Positions 31,443-40,136 are shown, counted from the stretch's first letter. The stretch is 58,373 nucleotides of DNA from Roseburia sp. (GCA_026168605.1 JAPFDX010000032.1:1-58373); one strand, 5' to 3'. A program made the numbers and translations. The notes: generated by a model from the letters alone, not told the origin.

Positions 31443-31518
31443 ATCTGTTCTTTTGTGATTTTTTGACCTTTCTAGTGTTATTATATGCTTCCTTTTGCAG
31501 AATAGAACAAAAAATTTT

Positions 31519-32043
31519 TTACATCCAGCCCGCAAGCACCACGCTCGCCGCCGTGCCTGCCAGTGTCGCGATCAGCGCTCCCGCCAGTGTGAAACGGCTC
31601 TTTTTTATCTTTGCCGTCATAAAATAAACGGACATCGTATAAAAAATCGTCTCCGTGCTACTCATCATGATCGACGCTATTTTTCCGAGCATGGAGTCCG
31701 CGCCAAATTCCTTGTAGAGGTCTAACAGCAGCCCGGTCGCGGCGGATGAGGAAAACATTTTTACGACGGTAAGCGGGAGCAGCTCTGACGGAAAGCCGAT
31801 CTGCTCCGTCAGATTTGCAAACATTCCCGCAAAAAATTCCAGAAAACCGGAAGCTCTTAAGATCCCGACTGCCACCATAAGCCCGATCAGCGTCGGCATG
31901 ATGCCGATGACTGTCGAGAATCCATCCTTCGCCCCGTCGATAAATTCCTCGTAAATATTCTGTTTATTTAAGATACCATAGCCGACGATGCAGAAGATCA
32001 GAAGCGGTATCATGACATTTGACAAAAACAGCATTACTTTCAT
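31519..32043 (-). CDS. spmB: Spore maturation protein B, 174 aa
   Basis: Integral membrane protein needed for spore core dehydration. Several hydrophobic helices, with the family's GFSTVIGIMPTLIGLMVAVG and VKMFSSSAATGLLLDL blocks and STETIFYTMSVYF. It belongs to the nucleoside-recognition (Gate) domain family. It overlaps spmA by four bases. Presence predicts a sporulating lineage. Confidence 0.95.
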   Translation of the reverse strand: MKVMLFLSNVMIPLLIFCIVGYGILNKQNIYEEFIDGAKDGFSTVIGIMPTLIGLMVAVGILRASGFLEFFAGMFANLTEQIGFPSELLPLTVVKMFSSSAATGLLLDLYKEFGADSMLGKIASIMMSSTETIFYTMSVYFMTAKIKKSRFTLAGALIATLAGTAASVVLAGWM

Positions 32044-32654
32044 TCGCGCCGAAACCTCTCTTTTATTTTACAAAATATAATTGCCGCAAGCGTACTGCAG
32101 GAGGTTGCAAGCAGCGCCGGACCGACGATCGCCGCCGGATTTACGCTGCCGTACTGCCCGCGGTAGGCGATGATATTGACCGGGATCAACTGTAAAGATG
32201 AGATATTGACGATCAAAAATGTACACATCTCATCCGTCGCGATGTCCGGCGCACGTTTCTTTGTCCGCCCTCTTTTCGCACATTCCTCCACGTTCAGCTC
32301 CTCAAGCGCTTCCATCGCCTTAAGCCCCGCGGGCGTCGCCGCCCATCCAAGTCCGAACATATTTGCGATCATGTTGGTTGCGATATATTTGTTGGCGATG
32401 TGCTCTTTGGGCAGGCGCGGAAAAAGGAATCGCAGCAACGGCTCCATTTTTCTGGAAAGCCCCGCGATCATACCCGAATTTTCCGCAATTTTCATCAGTC
32501 CCACCCAAAACGACATCACCCCGGTCATCGCGATACAGAGCGTGACCGCCTCTTTTGCGGAGTCAATCGCCGCGTCCGTGATCGCCGGAAGCGTGCCGTG
32601 AAATGCTGCATACACAATTCCTGTCAGGATCATAAATGCCCAGAGATAATTCAT
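32040..32654 (-). CDS. spmA: Spore maturation protein A, 204 aa
   Basis: Partner of SpmB in the forespore membrane. The conserved blocks are MNYLWAFMILTGIVYA, MTGVMSFWVGLMKIAE, NMIANMFGLGWAATPAG and FLIVNISSLQLIPVNIIAYR. I start it at the ATG at 32654 (seven bases after GGTGG); the longer frame upstream runs into the divergent gene's promoter and is not conserved-looking. Coupled to spmB by overlap. Confidence 0.93.
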   Translation of the reverse strand: MNYLWAFMILTGIVYAAFHGTLPAITDAAIDSAKEAVTLCIAMTGVMSFWVGLMKIAENSGMIAGLSRKMEPLLRFLFPRLPKEHIANKYIATNMIANMFGLGWAATPAGLKAMEALEELNVEECAKRGRTKKRAPDIATDEMCTFLIVNISSLQLIPVNIIAYRGQYGSVNPAAIVGPALLATSCSTLAAIIFCKIKERFRRE

Positions 32655-32782
32655 TTTCTGCCACCGTTCCTTGTTTCTCTCTATACCTATGCACCGGGGG
32701 CTTTTCCTTATCACCAGAACACGCATAAGTGCGGATTGTTTTTCATACGATGTGCTAATTCCTTTTTTCATGAGGTTTTATT

Positions 32783-34561
32783 TTGCATTTTCGTTTCAGA
32801 TACCGGGTACTGATCCCCCTTGTCCTCACATTCTGCCTGCTCGCCGGATGCAGCGCCCCCGCCTCCCTCACCCCCGCAAAAAGCACGGAGACGGCACTTT
32901 CCTTCGACGATTTTTCCGAGCAGTTTTTCCGGACAGAAATTGCGTCGAATACGATTAACCTGCATTTTACGCTGACAAATCCGGAAAACTACGGTATCAC
33001 GGACGCGCCCATCTCACTGGGAAGTCTGTCGGCGCAGTCCGCCGATGAATCGCGCGCCGCGCTTGAAAATACGCTCGCGGTGCTTGAGACCTTCGACTAT
33101 GACAAACTCTCCGTGCGCCAACAGCTCGACTACGACATCCTTTCGGATTCCCTGCACACGGCTGCCGCCGCCTCGGACCTGGCGCTCTACGATGAGATCC
33201 TGCGCCCGTCTACCGGGATTCAGGCGCAGCTTCCCGTACTCTATGAGGAATACCGCTTCTATGAAAAGGAGGATGTGGAGGATTATCTTGAATTGATCGC
33301 CTTGACGGACAGCTACTTTGAGGAGATCATTGCATTTGAACGCCGGAAAGCCGCCGCAGGACTTTTTATGTCCGACTTCGCCTGTGACAATCTGATTTCC
33401 CAGTGCGAAGCCTTTTTGAAAAATCCGGAGGAACATTATCTGATCGTAACCTTCAACAACAAGCTTGCAGAGATGACAGATCTAAGCGACGCCGAGCGCG
33501 CAGACTATCAGGCAAAAAATGAAACGCTTGTCAGGGAAAATATCCTGCCCGCCTATGAAAAGCTTGCAAACGCCCTGACGGAACTGCTCGGCAGCGGAAC
33601 AAACGACGCGGGGCTCTGCCATCTGCCAAAAGGAAAGGAATACTATGAGCATCTGGTACGCTACAATACCGGAAGCGAGAAAAGTGTCCGCGAGATACAG
33701 CGCATGGTGGAGGAACAGTGCAGCAGTGATCTGGCAGCCGCCTCTGCACTGATGCTTGCATCCCCGACGCTTGCCACAGAGTGCAACAGCGTGCGCTTAG
33801 ACGGTATGGATTCCGTCGCGACGCTCCATCTGCTTCAGGAGCAGATGCTCGCACATTTTCCGGCTGCCCCGGACACAGAGTTTACCGTCAGCTATATTGA
33901 CGAATGTATGGAAGATTACATGGCTCCTGCATTTTACATCACCGCGCCGATCGACAATTATGAGAAAAATTCTATTTTTATCAACGCGTCCACCGACCCG
34001 ACCACCATGCGCCATTTTACGACGCTGGCGCACGAAGGATTTCCGGGACATCTCTACCAGACCGTCATGTCCTACGAGGCCGGGCTTTCCCCCCTGCGCT
34101 CCGTACTCAATTATCCCGGCTATGTGGAGGGCTGGGCAACCTATGTGGAAATGCTCTCCTACCACTATGCCGGATTGGAGGAGGACGTCGCTAGCCTGAT
34201 GTCCTTAAACCAGTCTGCGCTTTTAAGTCTCTATGCCGCAACCGATCTCGGTATTCACTATGACGGCTGGTCGTTTTCCGATGTGCTGGCTTTCTGGGCA
34301 GACTATGGCATCACCGACAGCGACAGCCTGCGCGACGTCTACGAGCTGATCGTGGAAGAACCCGCGCATTATCTGAAATACTATGTTGGCTATCTAGAAT
34401 TTCTGGAATTGAAAGAGGAGGCAAAAAAACGCTATGGGGATGCGTACAGCGACGTCGCCTTTCACCGTGCCATCCTCGCGATCGGACCGGCGCCGTTTCC
34501 GATCGTGGAAAAATATCTGGATACCTACTATCTTGTGGATCAAACGCCATCCACGGAATAA
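32783..34561 (+). CDS. DUF885 family lipoprotein, 592 aa
   Basis: Start TTG at 32783 seven bases after GAGG. A lipoprotein signal (VLIPLVLTFCLLAGC) puts the lipidated Cys near residue 23. The long alpha-helical body carries the DUF885 motifs LAHEGFPGHLYQ (HExxxxH-like) and YVEGWATYVEML, which suggest a zinc-dependent peptidase-like site; members are otherwise uncharacterised. A weak GCCGGGC hairpin (34568-34589) follows. Divergent from spmA. Confidence 0.88.
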   Translation: MHFRFRYRVLIPLVLTFCLLAGCSAPASLTPAKSTETALSFDDFSEQFFRTEIASNTINLHFTLTNPENYGITDAPISLGSLSAQSADESRAALENTLAVLETFDYDKLSVRQQLDYDILSDSLHTAAAASDLALYDEILRPSTGIQAQLPVLYEEYRFYEKEDVEDYLELIALTDSYFEEIIAFERRKAAAGLFMSDFACDNLISQCEAFLKNPEEHYLIVTFNNKLAEMTDLSDAERADYQAKNETLVRENILPAYEKLANALTELLGSGTNDAGLCHLPKGKEYYEHLVRYNTGSEKSVREIQRMVEEQCSSDLAAASALMLASPTLATECNSVRLDGMDSVATLHLLQEQMLAHFPAAPDTEFTVSYIDECMEDYMAPAFYITAPIDNYEKNSIFINASTDPTTMRHFTTLAHEGFPGHLYQTVMSYEAGLSPLRSVLNYPGYVEGWATYVEMLSYHYAGLEEDVASLMSLNQSALLSLYAATDLGIHYDGWSFSDVLAFWADYGITDSDSLRDVYELIVEEPAHYLKYYVGYLEFLELKEEAKKRYGDAYSDVAFHRAILAIGPAPFPIVEKYLDTYYLVDQTPSTE

Positions 34562-34607
34562 TACTCCGCCGGGCTTTCTGTTGCCCGGCGCCATCAAATT
34601 TTGTATC

Positions 34608-34636
34608 TTGACATTTTCACTTTTCGCCGCTAGAAT
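34608..34636 (+). promoter_or_regulatory. Promoter of the leader RNA before the mutS2-like gene
   Basis: TTGACA (34608-34613) and TAGAAT (34631-34636) with a 17-base spacer. Transcription would begin near 34643, some 275 bases before the gene. Confidence 0.75.
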
Positions 34637-34642
34637 AGTGAA

Positions 34643-34860
34643 ATCATAAGAAAAAGGGCGGTGAAGTGTTTGTTAACGGCATAAATTATGGAAATCAGGA
34701 CAACCTGAAAGAGGCATCAGGGATATTCTTTTCAAGGGATATCTTGTTTTTGTGTACTCATCATCCATGATTCATGCAGGGCAGACAGTTTTCCCAGCTC
34801 TTTTTGCGTGCGGTTGATACCCGCAGAGTCTTTGTATGATGAGGCTCTGCGGGTTTTTTG
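34643..34860 (+). ncRNA. Structured leader or small RNA of unknown class
   Basis: About 218 bases between a good promoter and a terminator. It holds a hairpin TCAGG-ACAA-CCTGA (near 34695), a direct repeat AGGGATAT, a GATAT..ATATC pair, and a strong final hairpin with a T run. A possible 34-codon frame (GTG 34669, MFVNGINYGNQDNLK...) lies inside with a fair ribosome binding site (GGGCGGTG). I do not recognise a riboswitch class, a T-box or 6S RNA. It could be an attenuator for the downstream gene or a separate RNA. Confidence 0.5.
34820..34859 (+). terminator. Terminator or attenuator before the mutS2-like gene
   Basis: CCCGCAGAG pairs with CTCTGCGGG around a 16-base loop and is followed by TTTTTTGTTTT. 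It is the end of the leader RNA, 60 bases before the mutS2-like start. Confidence 0.85.
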
Positions 34861-34918
34861 TTTTCCACTGTGGAACATACAAATGTAACCTTTAGAATGA
34901 CCAGAAAAGAGGAATATT

Positions 34919-36835
34919 ATGAACCATACATTTGACACTGTCGGATTTTCAGACATCAAACATCAGCTTGCAGATTATGCCAGCACCGCGCAGGCAAAGG
35001 AGCTTGCCCTAGCACTCACACCGTATCTGTCAGAAACCGAGCTGCAGAGGCATTTGCGGGAAACCTCGCAGGCGCGCCGCTGCCTGGAGGAACTCGGCAC
35101 GCCGCCGCTCCCGCATATGGAAAATATCGCGGAACAAATAGAGGCGGCAGTGCGCGGCGAAATGCTGACGGCGGAGGAAATCGAAACCGTCGGTATGTTT
35201 CTGCGGGCGTGCAGCCGGATGAAATCCTATCTAAAATCCGGTATGAAAAAAAAGATTGCGCTCGCCTTTTACAGTGAAAACCTCACAGAACAAAGCGAGC
35301 TGGACGACCTGATCGCGCAGTCCATCCGCAACGGGCGTGTGGATGATTACGCATCCCCTTATCTAAAGGACATCCGGCGCAATCTGGATTTAAAACAGCA
35401 GGAATTAAAGGAACGGGCGGAACGCCTTTTGCGGACAAACAAGGCGTTTCTGGCTGACTCCTTTGTCGTGATGCGAAACGGAAGGACGTGCCTTCCGATC
35501 AAAAAGGATTGTCGCGGCAAAGTGCCCGGCAGTGTGATAGACACCTCCGCGAGCAAGGCGACTTTGTTTATCGAGCCTGCTGCCCTCTCGGGAATCCGCG
35601 AGGAATTGGAGCTTTTACAGATCGAGGAGGACTCCGAGGTGCGCAGAATCCTTTATCTGCTCTCGGACGCGATCGCTTCCTGCGCGGACACGCTCACGGA
35701 AAATATCCGCACGCTGGCGAAGCTGGACTTCGTTTTTGCAAAAGGAAAAATGAGCTTTGACATGAACGCCATCGAGCCGGAAATGAACACCGACCGCTAT
35801 ATCCGTCTGCGCAATGCCAGACATCCGCTCCTGCCAAGGGAGACCTGTGTTCCGCTTAATTTTTCGATCGGCGGGGAGAAACGCGGCGTTATCATCACCG
35901 GTCCGAACACCGGTGGAAAAACGGTTGCGATCAAAACGGTCGCACTCCTCAGTCTGATGGCGTGCTCCGGGCTTCATGTTCCGTGTGAGGAGGCGCAGCT
36001 TACGATGAACAGCCAGGTGCTCTGTGACATCGGGGACGGGCAGAATATTTCCGATAACCTCTCGACATTCTCGGCGCACATCACAAATGTGATCTCCATT
36101 CTGCGCAGGGTCAACAGAGAAAGTCTGGTTATCTTAGATGAGCTTGGCTCAGGCACGGACCCCGCCGAGGGCATGGGAATTGCAATCGCGATTTTGGAGG
36201 AGCTCCGCAAGAGCGGCTGCCTGTTCCTCGTGACCACGCATTACCCGGAGGTCAAAGAGTACGCCCGCGCACACGCAGAGATCGAGAATGCCCGCATGGC
36301 GTTTGACCGCGAAAGTCTCGTTCCCCTCTACCGTCTGGAAATCGGCAAGGCGGGCGAGAGCTGCGCGCTCTATATTGCAAAGAAGCTTGGGATTCCAAAC
36401 GAAATGTTAAAGACTGCCGCGCAGGCTGCCTACGGAAGTATCTCCCCGCAGCTTTCCGCAGAACTTGACTTAAATGCTCCCTCGCAGCACCTTGCAAAAG
36501 AATCTGCGCCGAGAATCGAGCGGCGGCAGACAAATACCTCCACCTTGCAGAGACAGCCGCAGTTTGCGCGCGGAGACAGCGTCACGGTATTTCCCGATGA
36601 AAAAATCGGTATCGTCGTAAAGCCTGCCGATGACAAAGGGAATGTTCTCGTCCAGATCCAGAAAGAAAAAATGCTGGTCAACCAGAAACGTCTCAAGTTG
36701 AAGGTCGCTGCCTCTGAACTTTACCCGGAGGACTATGATTTTTCGATTTTATTTGATACTGTAGAAAATCGAAAGGCGCGCCACCAGATGGGGAAAAGAC
36801 ACCAACCGGATCTCGTGATTGAGATGGAGCCGTAG
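34919..36835 (+). CDS. MutS2-like DNA-binding ATPase without Smr domain, 638 aa
   Basis: The MutS family ATPase core is clear: the clamp/core region in residues 1-310, Walker A GPNTGGKT (near 328), LSTFSAHITN, Walker B LVILDELGSGTDPAEG and VTTHYPEVKEYA. A coiled linker (about 500-540) and a small beta domain (FARGDSVTVFPDEKIGIV) follow, but the protein stops near residue 638 with IEMEP, where typical MutS2 (about 780 residues) would carry the endonuclease-like Smr domain. It may resolve recombination or rescue ribosomes like MutS2, without nicking. Stand-alone transcript behind a leader RNA. Confidence 0.88.
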   Translation: MNHTFDTVGFSDIKHQLADYASTAQAKELALALTPYLSETELQRHLRETSQARRCLEELGTPPLPHMENIAEQIEAAVRGEMLTAEEIETVGMFLRACSRMKSYLKSGMKKKIALAFYSENLTEQSELDDLIAQSIRNGRVDDYASPYLKDIRRNLDLKQQELKERAERLLRTNKAFLADSFVVMRNGRTCLPIKKDCRGKVPGSVIDTSASKATLFIEPAALSGIREELELLQIEEDSEVRRILYLLSDAIASCADTLTENIRTLAKLDFVFAKGKMSFDMNAIEPEMNTDRYIRLRNARHPLLPRETCVPLNFSIGGEKRGVIITGPNTGGKTVAIKTVALLSLMACSGLHVPCEEAQLTMNSQVLCDIGDGQNISDNLSTFSAHITNVISILRRVNRESLVILDELGSGTDPAEGMGIAIAILEELRKSGCLFLVTTHYPEVKEYARAHAEIENARMAFDRESLVPLYRLEIGKAGESCALYIAKKLGIPNEMLKTAAQAAYGSISPQLSAELDLNAPSQHLAKESAPRIERRQTNTSTLQRQPQFARGDSVTVFPDEKIGIVVKPADDKGNVLVQIQKEKMLVNQKRLKLKVAASELYPEDYDFSILFDTVENRKARHQMGKRHQPDLVIEMEP

Positions 36836-36851
36836 AAGCAATAGAAAAAAC

Positions 36852-36886
36852 GGCGGCTTTGATTTGTAAAATTTTCAAAGCCGCCT
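36852..36886. terminator. Bidirectional terminator
   Basis: GGCGGCTTTGA pairs with TCAAAGCCGCC. On the minus strand it is followed by GTTTTTTC and so ends the ABC transporter gene; it also ends the mutS2-like gene. Confidence 0.87.
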
Positions 36887-36898
36887 GAAATGAAACGC

Positions 36899-38584
36899 TT
36901 ATTTTTTCAGTTGATAGAAATCATAAAATGCAGCTTGTTTCGCAATAAGTGTTTCAAATGTACCACGCTCAACAATTTTCCCATCCGCCATAAAAATAAT
37001 TTCGTCATAGAGTTTTAAAATATCTTTGCTCATATTGTGCGTGATCGTTAGTAACGTTAAATCAGATATTGCTAACAGCCTACTTTCAATATCATAAGCG
37101 GTCTGCATATCTATCGCAGAAGTTCCCTCATCTAAAATCAATAATGGTTTCTTCCGAATTAAAGCTCTCGCTACGGCAATTCTCTGTTTCTGTCCGCCGG
37201 AAAGTTTATCTCCGTTTTCTCCAACACGATATTCGAGTCCATTCGGTACCCGTTTCACAAATTGGGATAACCCGCTGTCAGACAGCGCAGTACGCAATTC
37301 CTCTTCGCTATAATCTTCGTGCAGACAAATGTTATCAAAAATGCTTTCATCAAACATATAAACATTCTGATGAATTACAGAGGACAAAGCCGTTATTTTA
37401 TCCGTATCCAGAACAGAAAGGCTATCCGCATCATACCGAACACTCCCTTTAAAATCAGAATAATATCCAGCAATCAGCTTGATAAGCGTAGATTTTCCAC
37501 AACCACTTTTACCGACAAAGGCATATTTTTTCCCTTTTTCAATGGATAGGGAAATACCGTTTATGACCTCATTTTCCTTATCATAGGAGAAGTGTAAATC
37601 GCGTACACAAATTTCCTCATTGAAAGAAGGAGATTTTTTTGCGCTTGCGTCGTGTTCTTTATAGTCCGAAAGTTCATTTAGTTTCTGTACAATCGGTCTT
37701 ATGCTTTTGATTTTTGGAATGTTGCTAAAAATAACCAAAAGCGGATTCGCAAGGTTGCTGCTCACTTGTACCATACCTAATAATGCGCCTGCACTGATAC
37801 GTCCGATGAGAATAAAATATGCGCAGAGAAAAACAACGACGACCTGAACAAGAAGCGCAAGTATCATAGAAACCGCTTCATTTGCAGCAATCGCTTTTTC
37901 AACGGAATATTTCGCTTTTATCGTGTCCCCGTTGCTTGCCTCAAAGCGTGAGAAAACATATTTTTTCATTCGATAAGACTTGATAACCTCAAAACCGGAC
38001 AGCAGATCTTTTACATGGTTTGTAAAAGAGGATAACATCTCAGAATATCTATCCTGCCGTTTCGAGAGCATCCCTCCAAACAGGCTGGGGACAATAAGCA
38101 TGACGGCAATCGCTATGATCACGCATACTGTAACAATAATGTCAAAGTAAATCATTACAACAAGGGATGCTATAAAAATGATCGTGCATTGTATCACTTC
38201 CAGAAGAGGGAGCAAATAATTATCCTCAATCATTTTTACATCGTTCGTAATTGCAGATAAATAATGCGCAGTATGGTTTTTAAAGTAATCTTCCATCGTG
38301 TGCCGCTCAATTCCTATAAATGTTTTGGAACGGACAGATTTCATAATTTTGCAGATAAATTTTTTACTGAACAAGGATTGCAGATACATGAATATTCCCA
38401 TAAACGCAAAGTAAATCAATGAAAAGAACAGTATCCTGACAAAACTGTCCAAATCTCCCATATCTACAATATCCATAATCTGTTGCAGTAAGATAGCGAC
38501 AAACACATAGGACAGAGAGCTGATTACAGTAAATAATATGGTAAATAACAGCAGGAATTTATATTGTTTCAGATAACGTATCAT
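36899..38584 (-). CDS. ABC transporter, fused permease and ATPase, 561 aa
   Basis: A half-size exporter. Six transmembrane helices lie within residues 1-300. The ATPase has Walker A GKSGCGKST (near 361), signature LSGGQKQR and Walker B LLILDEGTS with catalytic Glu, then H-loop TITHN. It lacks the peptidase domain of bacteriocin exporters. GC is visibly lower than in the neighbours, so it is probably acquired, together with the ArsR-type gene upstream. Its promoter region holds a long AT-rich direct repeat. A homodimer exporting a drug or peptide is likely; substrate unknown. Confidence 0.93.
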   Translation of the reverse strand: MIRYLKQYKFLLLFTILFTVISSLSYVFVAILLQQIMDIVDMGDLDSFVRILFFSLIYFAFMGIFMYLQSLFSKKFICKIMKSVRSKTFIGIERHTMEDYFKNHTAHYLSAITNDVKMIEDNYLLPLLEVIQCTIIFIASLVVMIYFDIIVTVCVIIAIAVMLIVPSLFGGMLSKRQDRYSEMLSSFTNHVKDLLSGFEVIKSYRMKKYVFSRFEASNGDTIKAKYSVEKAIAANEAVSMILALLVQVVVVFLCAYFILIGRISAGALLGMVQVSSNLANPLLVIFSNIPKIKSIRPIVQKLNELSDYKEHDASAKKSPSFNEEICVRDLHFSYDKENEVINGISLSIEKGKKYAFVGKSGCGKSTLIKLIAGYYSDFKGSVRYDADSLSVLDTDKITALSSVIHQNVYMFDESIFDNICLHEDYSEEELRTALSDSGLSQFVKRVPNGLEYRVGENGDKLSGGQKQRIAVARALIRKKPLLILDEGTSAIDMQTAYDIESRLLAISDLTLLTITHNMSKDILKLYDEIIFMADGKIVERGTFETLIAKQAAFYDFYQLKK

Positions 38585-38617
38585 ATGATGATGTCCTCCT
38601 ATGATTTTATATTTATA

Positions 38618-38686
38618 AAATATATTTTATGTTTATAGAATAATATAATATTTTATATATGTCAAATATATTTTATTTATATAAAA
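38618..38686. repeat. AT-rich direct repeat, likely operator of the ABC gene
   Basis: AAATATATTTTATGTTTATAG (38618 on) and AAATATATTTTATTTATATAA (38664 on), 46 bases apart and almost identical over 23 bases, lie between the ABC gene and the regulator. Position fits binding by the neighbouring regulator. Confidence 0.6.
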
Positions 38687-38707
38687 TTTTTACGCAAAAA
38701 AAGAAGC

Positions 38708-39745
38708 TTACAGAAGAAGCTCCTTTAAATCATTCAAAAACGTCTCTATATTTTTTTGATTCAGAGAATAGTACACTTTTCCATCCTGCTTTTCCACGGA
38801 CACAAAACCGCAGGACAACAGCGTATTCATATGATGGGAGGTGGTGGACGGCGAAAGCTTTAACTGCTCCGCAAGCTCCAGATTATAGCGGTTGGCTTGC
38901 TTCAACTCCCGTATAATATCAAGCTTGCTCTTGTCAGAAAGAGCTTTCAGCCGGCGGCTGAAAAGGCTTGCGGCGGCATCCGGTTCACGGACGTCCAGAA
39001 AAAGATACCGGCAAAAAAGTCCCTGATAGCAATTTGTGTAGAGAACAAACTGTGCCAGAGGCAGCGCCAGAGCCGGATACACGGTCACTTCCCGTGTGAT
39101 AGTACCGGCGATTTTTAAAAACTCATCATCCTGAAACTCTGCATAATCGCCCAACAGCTTTGCGAGCGGCTTTTCCACGGCGCGTTTCGCCTTCTCGTAA
39201 GCCGTCAGATTGGATTTTATCATTTCAAACAGTTCACTGTACCAGCGACATGGATTGCAAAGAATCTCCAGAAGCCGCCACTTTTCTTCTGATTTATACC
39301 CCAACTGGTTGATAAAGCTGATGATCGCCGCCTCATCCGGCAAGGAAAATCGCAAATCCTGCCATTGAACGGAATCCATATTTTCTGTGGTATGATCCGA
39401 AAGATACACGGCAAGAATACTCCGTAACTTGTTTTCCTCCTCAGAAACCGAACGCGTGAGAAATTCCCTTTGTTCTGTTCCCATGGCCAGATATAAGGAA
39501 AACAGATCCTCCGGACAGTTTCGGAAAAAGGATTCCTCCTGCGGAAGTGTAACCTTGTATTTTTGAAAACTCTTTACATATTTCTCAAGTATTTTCAAAT
39601 ACTTCTCATAAAAACGCTCCGGTTCGACACCATACGCGGGAAGCTCCTTTTTCAATTCCTCCTTCCACCGGGGCTTGTTCGACAGATATAAAAGTCCCAG
39701 TATCTCGTAAACCGGATCCAACTCTTGTTCGATTGTGATATTCAT
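38708..39745 (-). CDS. ArsR-type winged-helix regulator with long N-terminal domain, 345 aa
   Basis: The last 90 residues are an ArsR/SmtB winged helix (SRRLKALSDKSKLDIIREL, then LELAEQLKLSPSTTSHHMNTLLSCGFVSVEKQDGKVYYSL). The N-terminal 250 residues are helical, charged and without a family I know (DUF5937-like arrangement), perhaps a sensor. The start is the ATG at 39745 after AGGGGG; a longer frame is not supported. It is transcribed in the same direction as the ABC exporter 123 bases downstream, with an operator-like repeat in between, so it probably regulates that gene. Confidence 0.85.
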   Translation of the reverse strand: MNITIEQELDPVYEILGLLYLSNKPRWKEELKKELPAYGVEPERFYEKYLKILEKYVKSFQKYKVTLPQEESFFRNCPEDLFSLYLAMGTEQREFLTRSVSEEENKLRSILAVYLSDHTTENMDSVQWQDLRFSLPDEAAIISFINQLGYKSEEKWRLLEILCNPCRWYSELFEMIKSNLTAYEKAKRAVEKPLAKLLGDYAEFQDDEFLKIAGTITREVTVYPALALPLAQFVLYTNCYQGLFCRYLFLDVREPDAAASLFSRRLKALSDKSKLDIIRELKQANRYNLELAEQLKLSPSTTSHHMNTLLSCGFVSVEKQDGKVYYSLNQKNIETFLNDLKELLL

Positions 39746-39850
39746 AAAATTCCCCCTCAAAATTTCATAATAATAGAATAGCATGTGAAATCCGGAAACG
39801 CAAAGAATTTAATGGAAGTGATGAATTTAAAATAAAAATCAAACATATAC

Positions 39851-39879
39851 TTGTAATGGCATAATAGATGTGCTATACT
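39851..39879 (+). promoter_or_regulatory. Promoter of par-type antitoxin RNA
   Basis: TTGTAA (39851-39856) and TATACT (39874-39879), spacer 17 bases. Confidence 0.78.
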
Positions 39880-39885
39880 ATGCCT

Positions 39886-39954
39886 AAACAAACGAGATTA
39901 TAAAATCTATATTGACGCAAAACGAAAACCCCGGAGCTGCAACTCCGGTGTTTT
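39886..39954 (+). ncRNA. Antitoxin RNA of a par/Fst-like type I locus (about 68 nt)
   Basis: A short rightward RNA from the promoter at 39851-39879 to the shared terminator. Its 5' part (39890-39918, starting AAACGAGATTAT) repeats the plus-strand sequence over the toxin ribosome binding and start region (40037-40065) at 23 of 29 positions. Since the toxin mRNA is the opposite strand, this RNA is complementary to the toxin start. Its 3' half overlaps the end of the toxin mRNA at the terminator. This is the RNA II logic of pAD1 par: two separated pairing regions. Ends are predicted. Confidence 0.7.
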
Positions 39955-39955
39955 C
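39926..39955. terminator. Bidirectional terminator of the par-like locus
   Basis: CCGGAG-CTGCAA-CTCCGG (39931-39948), followed by TGTTTTC on the plus strand and GGTTTTCG on the minus strand. Both RNAs of the locus converge here. Confidence 0.85.
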
Positions 39956-39961
39956 ACTGTG

Positions 39962-40057
39962 CTAATTGTCACCTCTTTTGCTGTCTAGCCACTTGCAAAT
40001 ATAGTAAGCTACTATACTTGCTATAACAGCAAGAATAAACGAGATTATGATTTCCAT
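39962..40057 (-). CDS. Small membrane toxin of a par/Fst-like locus, 31 aa
   Basis: A 31-residue peptide: MEIIISFILAVIAS, hydrophobic up to residue 20, then CKWLDSKRGDN, a polar tail. It has the shape of small type I toxins (one membrane helix and a charged C-terminus with a W-L-D motif, as in Fst-type peptides). The ribosome binding site GAGAGGGGG (40067-40075) lies in the loop of a hairpin with GACAC/GTGTC arms, which would dampen translation. Convergent antitoxin RNA and shared terminator are seen downstream. The peptide shares no sequence with the holin-like toxin at 1110. Toxicity is inferred. Confidence 0.78.
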   Translation of the reverse strand: MEIIISFILAVIASIVAYYICKWLDSKRGDN

Positions 40058-40065
40058 ACTGACAC
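40037..40065. repeat. Direct repeat shared by toxin start region and antitoxin RNA
   Basis: Plus-strand AAACGAGATTATGATTTCC... here and AAACGAGATTATAAAATCT... at 39890-39918 agree at 23 of 29 positions, ending TGACAC and TGACGC. Confidence 0.8.
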
Positions 40066-40106
40066 ACCCCCTCTCCGGTGTCGGATTAGGTTGTGACAAC
40101 ATTTTT

Positions 40107-40136
40107 ATTCTACCATACAAATATCATCTATGAAAA
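40107..40136 (-). promoter_or_regulatory. Probable promoter of the par-like toxin mRNA
   Basis: TTTTCA (40136-40131) and TAGAAT (40112-40107), spacer 18 bases, on the minus strand. Weaker than the antitoxin promoter. Confidence 0.5.

Noticed and set aside
34643-34860. Known riboswitch, 6S RNA or SRP RNA in the leader
   Set aside because: Consensus elements I know (SAM, GEMM, ydaO, ZTP, guanidine, fluoride, T-box, 6S) do not fit the sequence.
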